In this document: positions 25,298 through 34,425 of the stretch, one piece after another
How positions within the stretch are numbered: the stretch's first letter is position 1
Layout: every line of letters starts with the position of its first letter
Assembly: GCA_964560425.1 (NCBI GenBank)
Contig: CAZLLE010000071.1
Coordinates: 1 to 54,265 of the forward strand
Length of the DNA: 54,265 bases
Source of the DNA: CAZLLE01 sp964560425
Lineage (GTDB): Bacteria > Campylobacterota > Campylobacteria > Campylobacterales > QNZT01
Direction: 5' to 3'
Notes under the pieces: generated by a model
What the model was told of the DNA's origin: nothing
What the model saw: the letters and a program-made list of their open reading frames with translations, nothing else
Databases searched by the model: none
Translations under genes and position numbers: made by a program

Positions 25298-28004
25298 ATA
25301 TGGTCTATCATCAGCACTACAAAGCTTTATTCCTGTAGGAATATTTTATGCTACTATCTCTACTCTCTTACTCTATTTCATATACCCTCATATTTATCTA
25401 CTGAAAAATGAGGTTTTAATTACCCTCTCACTCTTCGCTATTTGGAGATATGGATGGATGTTGACAAACTACTCTAGAGCACTTATATATCGTTTTTATA
25501 GCTATCCAAAAATCAAAAAGCAGATATCTAATCTTCCTCCAAATATAAAATATCCAAAACATCTATACTTCATGATCCCCTCATATAAAGAGGAAGATTG
25601 GGTAAGCATTGAGACATTTAGATCAATATTGAGAGAGGTTCAAACAATACCTTCAGATATCACTATTGTTGTTGCAACAGCACAAAAAGAGGAAGATGAT
25701 CTAATAGCTCAAATGTTTAAAGCATATAATGGAGAGAAAAAAATTGAGCTAATTTTTCAACATCAAAAAGATGGAAAACGAATCGCAATGGGTCATGCTC
25801 TTCGTGCAATTGCTAGAAAATATTATCAAAGAGGAGAACATGATCCCAATAGTGTAACAATATTCATGGATGGAGATAGCTACATGGAGAGTGGTTTTTT
25901 ACAAAAATTACTTCCTGTTTTTGCTACTGATAAAAATCTAGGAGCTGTAACCACAAATGAAGTAGCATTTATAGATACAAAATCAAAATGGTATAAAGAG
26001 TGGTTTAATATGAAGTTTGGACAGCGACATATTCAATTCCAATCACACTCTCTATCACGAAAAGTCATGACATTAACAGGAAGATTATCAGCATATAGAA
26101 CAGATATTGTAATCAAAGAGGATTTTATCTCCAAAATAGAGCATGATATTTTAATTCACCCAATGCATGGTAAATTTCGTTTTCTTATGGGAGATGATAA
26201 AAGTACATGGTTTTATCTTCTAAAAAATGGTTATAACATGTTATATATTCCTGATGCTCTTTGCTACTCCATTGAGAGTCGTGATGGCAATTTTATTGAG
26301 TTGAGTATATCTCTGCCTTTTAGATGGAATGGAAATATGCTTAGAAATAATAGCAGAGCATTGGCTCTTGGAGCAAAAAAAACTGGTCTATTTATATGGT
26401 TTGTAATTTTAGATCAGAGATTAAATATGTGGACATCTTTGGTTGGAATTAGTAGTGCAATTATACTTGCTATCTTCAAATCTATATATTATCTTCTCTT
26501 CTTTTTTGTATGGATTATATTTGTACGACTTTTTCAACTTCTATTTATCGCTTTTGGCGGACACTCTGTATCTATATACTCTCTTCCTCTCATGTTATAC
26601 TCTCAATGGATTGGAGCAATTGTAAAAATTAGAGCCTTTTATGATCTAGCTAATCAAAAATGGTCAAAAAATGGAGCATCACAAAATAGCGATGCCAATA
26701 TAGCAATGATCAAACACCCATTTGCCAAAAAACTACCAAAATTAGTCATGTATTCATCTATTGTAACTTTTATATCTCTATTAATACTCAGTCATGGCAT
26801 TTTGTATGTACCAAGCCTCAATGCTTTTTATAAAAATAGACCATGCAAAGAGAATATTAGCCCAATTGAGCAAGTTGTCAATTTGGGAGATTATGGAGTG
26901 GGCAAAATTGGGGTAAAAAACAATGCCCAAATTATAAACTCTTTTATAAAAAAATTTAGTGGTAAATCCCTTATTTTGAATCTACCTGAGGGGGAAATTA
27001 ATATCTACAAACCAATTATTATTGATAAAGATAATGTAACCCTAAAAGGGAAAGGATCAGATAAAACAGTAATTATATCTCATCTAAAAAAACCTTATCT
27101 AGCAGTTATTCAAGTAAAAGGAGGAGGAAAGAAAAAAATTGGTTATCTAAGTAGAGAGATCGAAAAAAAAGCCTCAATATTTTCATTTTATACCAAAAAA
27201 AAGGAGATATTACCTAATAGCTATTTTCTTCTAAGAGAACCAAATGATAAAAAATTTTTAAAAAAGCTAGGTGCTAAAAGATGGAACAAAAAATATCCAT
27301 ATATTAGACAACAGATTATCAAAACTGTAAGATATGACAAAGATACCCATCTAGTCTATACAAAAAAACCAATTTTACTTGATCTATCCTCCATATCTAC
27401 CGAGCTATATTCACTCTCTATGGTCAAAAATGTCAAATTAAAAGATTTTAAACTAATGCAAAAGGTTCCAAATGACGATATAGATAAATATGCCTTTGTT
27501 TATGAAAATAGATTACCAAATTTTCAGGTTGATGCTATTAGATTTGATTATGCTGTAGATAGTGAAATTGAGCGTGTTGCTATTTATGATAGTGGTCGTC
27601 ATGCTTTGGTTTTTGAAAACTCTTATAATCTTTTGGCTGATAAACTAGATATAGATAAAAGCTGGAATAAAGGAAAAGGTGGAAGTGGATATTTGAGAGT
27701 TGCACGAACTTATCATAGTGAGATAAAAAATAGTACGATTCGTAATATTCGCCATCTCACTCTACAATGGAGTAGTGCAGGAAATCATATTCACCATATA
27801 AATATGGGTGTTGATCTTAATCTTCATGGTGGTTTTACTCATGATAATATGATTGATAACCTAAAATTTAATATACCAAAAAGACACAAATGGAGAGAGA
27901 TTACAACTACTCCTAAAAGTGCAAAATGGGCTCCACCTGATGGAAAAAATATGTTAGACAAAAAAACTATGAATATAGGGAAAAAAGAGAAATGCGATTT
28001 TTAG
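25287..28004 (+). CDS. Alg8-like family 2 glycosyltransferase fused to a C-terminal beta-helix domain
   Basis: A 905-residue membrane protein. Helices near 15-60, 365-425 and 485-510 flank a cytoplasmic GT2 domain with DGDS (about 195-198), TGRLSAYR, GDDKSTW (about 302-308) and FRWNGNMLRN, a match to the Alg8 pattern. After the last helix comes about 390 residues predicted to lie in the periplasm. These have the cadence of right-handed parallel beta-helix proteins (PIIIDKDNVTLKGKGSDKTV, later short repeated turns and GNHIHHINMGVDLNLHGG). Alg8 itself lacks such an extension. The catalytic DPHD motif of AlgG epimerase is absent. Two in-frame TTGs (25281 and 25287) could start it. GGAG at 25275-25278 is 8 bases from the second and only 2 from the first. 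Confidence 0.82.
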   Translation: MRYRYGLSSALQSFIPVGIFYATISTLLLYFIYPHIYLLKNEVLITLSLFAIWRYGWMLTNYSRALIYRFYSYPKIKKQISNLPPNIKYPKHLYFMIPSYKEEDWVSIETFRSILREVQTIPSDITIVVATAQKEEDDLIAQMFKAYNGEKKIELIFQHQKDGKRIAMGHALRAIARKYYQRGEHDPNSVTIFMDGDSYMESGFLQKLLPVFATDKNLGAVTTNEVAFIDTKSKWYKEWFNMKFGQRHIQFQSHSLSRKVMTLTGRLSAYRTDIVIKEDFISKIEHDILIHPMHGKFRFLMGDDKSTWFYLLKNGYNMLYIPDALCYSIESRDGNFIELSISLPFRWNGNMLRNNSRALALGAKKTGLFIWFVILDQRLNMWTSLVGISSAIILAIFKSIYYLLFFFVWIIFVRLFQLLFIAFGGHSVSIYSLPLMLYSQWIGAIVKIRAFYDLANQKWSKNGASQNSDANIAMIKHPFAKKLPKLVMYSSIVTFISLLILSHGILYVPSLNAFYKNRPCKENISPIEQVVNLGDYGVGKIGVKNNAQIINSFIKKFSGKSLILNLPEGEINIYKPIIIDKDNVTLKGKGSDKTVIISHLKKPYLAVIQVKGGGKKKIGYLSREIEKKASIFSFYTKKKEILPNSYFLLREPNDKKFLKKLGAKRWNKKYPYIRQQIIKTVRYDKDTHLVYTKKPILLDLSSISTELYSLSMVKNVKLKDFKLMQKVPNDDIDKYAFVYENRLPNFQVDAIRFDYAVDSEIERVAIYDSGRHALVFENSYNLLADKLDIDKSWNKGKGGSGYLRVARTYHSEIKNSTIRNIRHLTLQWSSAGNHIHHINMGVDLNLHGGFTHDNMIDNLKFNIPKRHKWREITTTPKSAKWAPPDGKNMLDKKTMNIGKKEKCDF

Positions 28005-29503
28005 CTTTAGTTTTTACTTTTAGTACAATGCTTTTTGCAAGTTCAAAAGTATATGAACTGCAACTTTATGCCTCAAAAACAGATGATATAAAAAGCATGA
28101 ACAAAATTATTAATAAAGCTTCAAAAGCAGATCTAGAGTGTTCAATCACTCATGATCATATCTACTCTTTTGTAAAATGTGATCAAAATAGTAGATGGAA
28201 AGATATACTCCATAGTGCAAAAAAAGCAAAAAAAGCAAATCTAAAATATTTTATCTCCAAAATGAAAAATAGAACCAAAGAGGAGATAAGAGTAGAACCC
28301 GTCATGATAATAGAATCTGAACCAAAAAGAGAAAAAATCTCAACCATTAAAAAAATTGAAAATGGTTTTTTTTCAGATAATAGTGAACTACTAAACATGC
28401 TCTACAACCAAGATTCAAACTCCAAACTATACCTACAAAATAAAAAAAATCAATACCTTAAAAATATTGAAGAGGTAAACTCATTTAATGGATTATATTT
28501 CAAAGGCAGAAGTGCACTCAATTTAGAAGAGAAAAAACTAGATTATAATCTTCGCATAGAGTGGAATATTTTGGAGGATGGTTATTTAGGTTCAAAAAAA
28601 GATGCAAAAAATGCTATTTTAAAAAAAGAGCTAGATTATAATCGTCTTCTCGATGAGATAAATAGTGCCAATTTGGAGCTATCCTTATATAAAATTAGTG
28701 CAATAAATAACTTTATAAGATACCAATTTTCAAAATATAAAGAGACTATTCTTCATAATATTTTAGAAAAAGAGAATCAAAAATATAGAGCATCTTTAAT
28801 AACATCAAAAAAACTAAATAAACTCTCAAAAGAGTATGAAACAATAAAACAGACAAGAGACTATTATGCCCAATTGGAGCATCAAAAATATGATATCAAA
28901 ATGAAAAATTTTATGCAAAGCATAGAGAAGATAAATCTAATAGATAAAGAGAGCCTAGCAAAAGAGGCATATTCAAATAGTTTCCTCCTACAACGAGCCA
29001 AAAATAAAATCTCCCAAGTCAAAAATAGTGAAAAATGGAGTGATGAAATAAAGACAAATCTATATATTGAGAATAAAAAACATTTTTTCCTAAATAGTAC
29101 AGATACAATAGCAGGAGTGCAAGTACAACTCCCCTTAGACTTCAATGACAACAAAAGAGATGAAGTCCAAAAAATAGAACTAGAAGCAACAAAAGTCAAA
29201 GAGAGTGTTATCAAAAAATTAATATTTCAAACAATAGAAGAGAGCTACCACAAAATTTCATACTACAAAACAAATATCAGTACACTCCAAGAAGAGCTAA
29301 AATATTACCAAAATAGAGCAAATGAAACCTCTATAAAATCCAAATACCCCCTCCCCTCACAAAAAGGAGACCCTGTAAGCAAATTGGCAAATATAGAGTT
29401 ATCTATAAGCGATGTCTCTCAAAAAATTTGGGAACAAAAAACAGAGATATTAAGAGAACTCCTAAAAATTCAATATATATCGGGAGTTCAAGTTTTAATG
29501 TGA
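27992..29503 (+). CDS. TolC-like outer-membrane/periplasmic coiled-coil protein with N-terminal SPOR-like segment
   Basis: A 503-residue protein with a signal peptide (about 1-16). A small alpha/beta segment (about 19-95, beginning KVYELQLYASKTDD) looks like a SPOR-type or similar ferredoxin-like domain. The rest (about 130-503) is long amphipathic helices interrupted by short beta-prone stretches, consistent with an outer-membrane efflux protein of the TolC type. It overlaps the synthase gene by 13 bases. Together with the HlyD-like first gene it suggests a HlyD-TolC conduit for the polysaccharide, in place of the AlgE/AlgK exit seen in Pseudomonas. The TolC assignment is by general pattern and position, not by a strong motif. 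Confidence 0.65.
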   Translation: MRFLALVFTFSTMLFASSKVYELQLYASKTDDIKSMNKIINKASKADLECSITHDHIYSFVKCDQNSRWKDILHSAKKAKKANLKYFISKMKNRTKEEIRVEPVMIIESEPKREKISTIKKIENGFFSDNSELLNMLYNQDSNSKLYLQNKKNQYLKNIEEVNSFNGLYFKGRSALNLEEKKLDYNLRIEWNILEDGYLGSKKDAKNAILKKELDYNRLLDEINSANLELSLYKISAINNFIRYQFSKYKETILHNILEKENQKYRASLITSKKLNKLSKEYETIKQTRDYYAQLEHQKYDIKMKNFMQSIEKINLIDKESLAKEAYSNSFLLQRAKNKISQVKNSEKWSDEIKTNLYIENKKHFFLNSTDTIAGVQVQLPLDFNDNKRDEVQKIELEATKVKESVIKKLIFQTIEESYHKISYYKTNISTLQEELKYYQNRANETSIKSKYPLPSQKGDPVSKLANIELSISDVSQKIWEQKTEILRELLKIQYISGVQVLM

Positions 29504-29545
29504 TTTTTTTTGATATACTCCACAAAAAATACAACAAGGAATAAC

Positions 29546-29890
29546 ATGGAACAACTACCAAAATGTCCAAAATGTGGAAGTGAATATACTTATGAAGATG
29601 GCTCTTTACTTATATGTCCAGAGTGTGCTTATGAGTGGAGCATGAGTGAAAGCGAAACAGAAGAGGAGGGATTAATTGTCAAAGATGCCAACGGAAATAT
29701 TCTTCAAGATGGTGACTCCGTAACAGTTATAAAAGATCTAAAAGTCAAAGGAAGCTCTTCAGGAATCAAAGCAGGTACAAAAATCAAAAGTATCCGTTTA
29801 GTTGAAAGTAATGACGCTCACAATATCGACTGTAAAGTACAAGGCGTTGGAGCAATAAAATTAAAACAAGAGTTTGTTAAAAAAGCTTAA
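29546..29890 (+). CDS. yjdM: YjdM/PhnA-family zinc-ribbon protein
   Basis: A 114-residue protein. An N-terminal zinc ribbon (LPKCPKCGSEYTYE, then LICPECAYEWS) is followed by the PhnA C-terminal domain (VKDANGNILQDGDSVTVIKD, then KVKGSSSGIKAGTKIKSIRL). Length matches E. coli YjdM at about 111 residues. The family was once called alkylphosphonate-utilisation protein, but its real function is unsettled. An in-frame ATG at 29510 would add 12 residues with no ribosome site, whereas the ATG at 29546 has AAGGA 6 bases upstream. It converges with rpoC at a hairpin terminator. Confidence 0.9.
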   Translation: MEQLPKCPKCGSEYTYEDGSLLICPECAYEWSMSESETEEEGLIVKDANGNILQDGDSVTVIKDLKVKGSSSGIKAGTKIKSIRLVESNDAHNIDCKVQGVGAIKLKQEFVKKA

Positions 29891-29897
29891 TATTTCA

Positions 29898-29929
29898 AAT
29901 AGAGAGGTTTTTAAACCTCTGCTATTTTT
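29898..29929 (+). terminator. Intrinsic terminator of yjdM, overlapping the rpoC stop
   Basis: Arms 29898-29910 (ending AGAGGTTT) and 29913-29926 (starting AAACCTCT) pair over 13 bases with a single bulged G. TTTTT follows on the plus strand. The rpoC stop (29911-29913) lies in its loop, so the hairpin may also mark the 3' end of the long rpoBC message, which has no U-tract on its own strand. Confidence 0.7.
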
Positions 29930-32900
29930 AATTTAATTTTATGATCTTTATACATACCAGTTCCAACAGGAATCATACGACCTAAGATAACATTCTCTTT
30001 TAGATCTTCTAAGTGATCAGTTTTACCAGCGATACTAGCTTCCGTGAGAACTTTTGTTGTCTCTTGGAAAGATGCCGCAGAGATAATACTATCTGCACTA
30101 ATTGCTGCTCTTGTTACACCAAGAAGAGTTGGCTCAGTAATAGCAGGTTCCCCTCCCATTTTGAGAATTCTCTCATTTTCAATTCTTAATCTTCTTCTAC
30201 TAATAAGATCACCCATGATGAAGTTTGTATCCCCACTATCAACAATTTTGATCTGTCTAAGCATTTGAGAGATAATAACCTCAATATGTTTATCACTAAT
30301 AGCAACACCTTGTGAACGATAAACCTGTTGAATTTCACTAATCATATAATAATGAAGAGCTTTTTCACCCTGAATTCTAAGTAGATCATGACTTGAAATT
30401 TCACCATCAGTCAATTTTTCACCCACTTGCACATACTCACCAGCGTGAACTAAAATTTGTCTATTTTTATCAATAAAATACTCATGAGAAGTTCCAGATG
30501 CTGTATCAATAACTATTCTCTCTTTACCTCTAAGAGGTTTACCAAATCTTACAGTACCAGAAACTTCAGACATTTGAGCAGGGCTTTTTGGTCTTCTTGC
30601 TTCAAAGAGTTCACTTACTCTTGGAAGACCTCCCGTAATATCTTTTGATTTGGCAACTGCTTTTGGAGTTCTTGCCAACTCATCAGCAACAACAACATTA
30701 TCCCCATCTTGAACTAAGATAGATGTTTTTGGTTCAAGAACATATCTCTTAATCTCTCCACCTTCAGTAGCCAACAAAATAGTAGGCTTATGTCCAGCAG
30801 GAAGGTGATCATTTACCATCAATCTTGCTTGTCCAGTCAACTCATCAATCTGTTCTGTAACAGTATTGACATCAATATCTTCAAATTTAACCACACCATT
30901 ATCTTCAGCAATTACTGGTGTAGAGTATGGATCCCATGAAGCAATAATAATCTGTGCCTCATTTAATGGTCTAGCAACAAGTGAATCATTCTCTACTTCA
31001 CTATTATCATCCAAAAGGATTATTGAACCTCTAGGAATATAGTGTCTAATAGCCTCTCGACCTTCACTATCAGCGATAACAGCAAAAAGACCTTTCTCTT
31101 CTACTGTACTATTTGACTTAAGATCATGCATTCTCTCAAGATAATCACCAACTAATTTATAATATTTCACAGTTCCTTTAGCTTTTGCCAAAATATTTTG
31201 AGCTACAGGCACACCATCTTTAATACGCAGTTGACTACCAAATTGAATACGGTTTGGAATATTCCAACCCTCTTTAATTACCTCAACAATACTCTCATTC
31301 TCTTTTACATCAACCCCATTTTCATAAGGTAAGAAAAATTTACCATCCATTTTACCACTGATTCCAGATAGCTCATTTGGTTTGGCAAGATCACTTTTTC
31401 TTAAGATAAATTTAACAGTCTCTTTTGCACCTTTTACACCAATAATAACCTCTTCATGAGCGTGATCAATGAAAAATTTACCTGACATTGGTGCTTTAAT
31501 TTTTGGCTCAACCAAAAGAATTGCAGCATTTCTTCTATTTGCAACAATAATATTACCATTACTAGCTGTATAAGTTTTAAGATTATGAAATCTAACAAAT
31601 CCCTCTTTTTTCGCAACAACTTGTCTATCTTGTTGTTCTGCTGAAGCCGTACCACCAATATGGAATGTTCTTAGTGTAAGTTGTGTTCCTGGCTCTCCAA
31701 TAGATTGTGCAGAGATAATTCCTACTGCTTCACCCTTTTTCACAAGTTTTGCTTTAGCAAGGTTTAGTCCATAACATTTAGCACAAACACCTTTTTGAGC
31801 CTTACAAGTAATAGGAGTTCTAATAACTGCTGATTTAATACCAGCCTCTTTAATACTTCTAGCAGCCTCTTCATCAATCAAAGTACCCTCTACATAAAGT
31901 ACCTCATTTGTAATTGGATCAATAACATTATCAGACAAAACTCTACCCAAGATTCTATCTTCAATAGACTCTACTAATTCACCATTGATATTAATTTCTG
32001 TGATCTCCACACCCTCATGAGTATTACAATCATCTTCTGAAATTTTTACATTTTGACTAACATCTACAAGTTTTCTTGTCAAATATCCAGCATTTGCCGT
32101 TTTAAGAGCAGTATCCGCAAGACCTTTTCTAGCACCATGAGTTGAAATAAAGTACTCTAGTACATTTAGACCTTCACGGAAGTTTGAAACAATAGGTGTT
32201 TCAATAATTGAACCATCAGGTTTTGTCATCAATCCACGCATAGCAGCAAGTTGTCTAATTTGAGTCGCAGAACCCCTAGCACCAGAATCTGCCATCATAT
32301 AGATAGAGTTAAATCCATCTTTATCACTCTCCATAAGCTTCATCATATTAGAAGCCAAATGGTTGGTTGTATCTGTCCAAATATCAACAATTTTATTATA
32401 ACGCTCTTGCTCAGTTAAAAGACCACCGCCAAACTGTTGTTGAATCTCAATAACTTTTGCTTTTGCAGCAGCAATAACTTCAGGTTTCTCTTTTGGTACA
32501 ATAATATCAGTAATAGAGATAGAGATACCCGCTTGAGTAGAGTATTGAAAACCTAAATTTTTCAAAGCGTCCAAAATACTAGCTGTAGCATAAGTATCTG
32601 CCTCTTTATAGATATAATCAACTAAGTTACCAATATCACCCTTTTTTAATACCCTATTCCATAAATCTTCAGGTACAAAATCAGGAATTACAGATTTGAC
32701 AATCAATCGTCCAACTGTAGTAAATACAATTCTTCCATCTACAACACTTTTGATTTTAGTCTGATTTTCAATAATACCAGCATCTAAAGCAATCATAACT
32801 TCATCAATATTTGAAAAAAGTTTATTTGATCCCTTTGCACCCTCTTTTTCCAAACTTAAATAGTAAAGACCAAGAACCATATCTTGTGTAGGTACAGCAA

Positions 32901-34425
32901 TCGCTTTACCAGAAGCTGGAAGTAAAATATTATTTGATGAGAGCATCAATACTTTACACTCAGCAATAGCTTCACGAGATAGAGGTACATGAACAGCCAT
33001 TTGATCCCCATCAAAATCGGCATTAAATGCAGAACATACTAGAGGATGAAGTTGAATAGCTTTACCATCAATCAAAATAGGATGAAACGCTTGAATAGAG
33101 AGTTTATGTAGCGTTGGTGCACGATTTAGCATAATAGGATAACTATCAACTACCTCTTGCAGACACTCCCAAACAGAGTTTGTCTTCATCTCAATCATTC
33201 TTTTTGCTTGTTTGATTGTTGTTGCATAACCTTTTTCATCAAGTTTTGCCAAAAGATGTGGTTTGAAAAGTTCAAGTGCCATAGTTTTTGGTAATCCACA
33301 CTGATCCATTCTAAGATTTGGTCCTACAACAATTACAGATCTTCCAGAGAAATCAACCCTTTTTCCAAGTAAGTTTTGTCTAAATCTTCCTTGTTTACCT
33401 TTGATAACTTCACTAAGTGATTTTAGAGGTCTCTTGTTTGCACCTTTTACTGCATTTGCACGACGACCATTATCAAAAAGAGCATCAACTGCTTCTTGAA
33501 GCATTCTTTTTTCATTTCTAATAATAATCTCAGGGGCATCAAGATCCATCAATCTTTTTAGTCTTGAGTTTCTGTTTATAACTCTACGATATAGATCATT
33601 TACATCTGAAACGGCAAACTTACCACCATCAAGAGATACAAGAGGTCTAAGATCAGGAGGAAGAACAGGCAATACTGTAATCATCATCCATTCAGGTCTA
33701 TTCCCACTATTAATAAATGACTCAACAATTTTTAATCTCTTAACAATCTGCTTTTTCTTCGCTTCAGAAGAGGTTGATTCCATATCACTTTTAAGAGAGT
33801 GTAAAACATCAATAAGATCTAAATCTTCAAGAAGTTCAGCGATAGCATCTCCACCCATCTGTGCAACAAAACCAGTATGCTCAAATTTTTGTTCTAATGA
33901 TTGATACTGCTCTTCATTTAGAACATCATACTTCATAACTTGTTTTGTATTCTCATGATCATAATATGCTTCACCCGGTTGAGTTACAACATACGCCTCA
34001 TAATACAATACTCTCTCAAGATCTTTCATCTTAATAGTAAGAAGTGTACCAATACGACTTGGAAGTGAATTTACATACCAAATGTGAGCTACAGGAGTAA
34101 CAAGATCAATATGTCCCATTCTTGATCTTCTCACTTTTGAAGTTGTTACTTCAACACCACACTTTTCACACTTGATACCTTTATAACGCATCTTCTTATA
34201 TTTACCACAAAGACACTCATAATCTCTAACTGGTCCAAAAATTTTAGCACAAAAAAGCCCATCTCTTTCAGGCTTTAGTGTTCTATAGTTAATAGTTTCA
34301 GGTTTTTTAACCTCTCCATAACTCCAAGATGATATTCTCTCAGGAGATGCTAATTTTAATCTAAATGCCTCAAAATCTCTTGGGCGGTTCTCTTCATTAA
34401 TCTCTATTGGAATCAGATTCTTCAC
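29911..34425 (-). CDS. rpoC: DNA-directed RNA polymerase subunit beta'
   Basis: About 1504 residues. Catalytic core subunit of RNA polymerase, with the active-site Mg-binding NADFDGDQM motif, the N-terminal zinc finger (CLCGKYKKMRYKGIKCEKCG), the trigger/bridge region SARGS-like block (MADSGARGSATQIRQLA) and the second zinc site (CKAQKGVCAKCYG). An upstream ATG at 34455 would add ten lysine/glutamate-rich residues unlike known RpoC N-termini. GTG at 34425 has AGGAG (34432-34436) 6 bases upstream and gives the expected start before NLIPIEINEENRPRDFEAFR. The gene overlaps rpoB by 29 bases in another frame. Confidence 0.97.
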   Translation of the reverse strand: MKNLIPIEINEENRPRDFEAFRLKLASPERISSWSYGEVKKPETINYRTLKPERDGLFCAKIFGPVRDYECLCGKYKKMRYKGIKCEKCGVEVTTSKVRRSRMGHIDLVTPVAHIWYVNSLPSRIGTLLTIKMKDLERVLYYEAYVVTQPGEAYYDHENTKQVMKYDVLNEEQYQSLEQKFEHTGFVAQMGGDAIAELLEDLDLIDVLHSLKSDMESTSSEAKKKQIVKRLKIVESFINSGNRPEWMMITVLPVLPPDLRPLVSLDGGKFAVSDVNDLYRRVINRNSRLKRLMDLDAPEIIIRNEKRMLQEAVDALFDNGRRANAVKGANKRPLKSLSEVIKGKQGRFRQNLLGKRVDFSGRSVIVVGPNLRMDQCGLPKTMALELFKPHLLAKLDEKGYATTIKQAKRMIEMKTNSVWECLQEVVDSYPIMLNRAPTLHKLSIQAFHPILIDGKAIQLHPLVCSAFNADFDGDQMAVHVPLSREAIAECKVLMLSSNNILLPASGKAIAVPTQDMVLGLYYLSLEKEGAKGSNKLFSNIDEVMIALDAGIIENQTKIKSVVDGRIVFTTVGRLIVKSVIPDFVPEDLWNRVLKKGDIGNLVDYIYKEADTYATASILDALKNLGFQYSTQAGISISITDIIVPKEKPEVIAAAKAKVIEIQQQFGGGLLTEQERYNKIVDIWTDTTNHLASNMMKLMESDKDGFNSIYMMADSGARGSATQIRQLAAMRGLMTKPDGSIIETPIVSNFREGLNVLEYFISTHGARKGLADTALKTANAGYLTRKLVDVSQNVKISEDDCNTHEGVEITEININGELVESIEDRILGRVLSDNVIDPITNEVLYVEGTLIDEEAARSIKEAGIKSAVIRTPITCKAQKGVCAKCYGLNLAKAKLVKKGEAVGIISAQSIGEPGTQLTLRTFHIGGTASAEQQDRQVVAKKEGFVRFHNLKTYTASNGNIIVANRRNAAILLVEPKIKAPMSGKFFIDHAHEEVIIGVKGAKETVKFILRKSDLAKPNELSGISGKMDGKFFLPYENGVDVKENESIVEVIKEGWNIPNRIQFGSQLRIKDGVPVAQNILAKAKGTVKYYKLVGDYLERMHDLKSNSTVEEKGLFAVIADSEGREAIRHYIPRGSIILLDDNSEVENDSLVARPLNEAQIIIASWDPYSTPVIAEDNGVVKFEDIDVNTVTEQIDELTGQARLMVNDHLPAGHKPTILLATEGGEIKRYVLEPKTSILVQDGDNVVVADELARTPKAVAKSKDITGGLPRVSELFEARRPKSPAQMSEVSGTVRFGKPLRGKERIVIDTASGTSHEYFIDKNRQILVHAGEYVQVGEKLTDGEISSHDLLRIQGEKALHYYMISEIQQVYRSQGVAISDKHIEVIISQMLRQIKIVDSGDTNFIMGDLISRRRLRIENERILKMGGEPAITEPTLLGVTRAAISADSIISAASFQETTKVLTEASIAGKTDHLEDLKENVILGRMIPVGTGMYKDHKIKLKIAEV

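Noticed and set aside
27300..28004. AlgG-type mannuronan epimerase activity in the synthase C-terminus
   Set aside because: The beta-helix pattern fits, but the catalytic DPHD motif of AlgG is not present, so epimerase function is not claimed.
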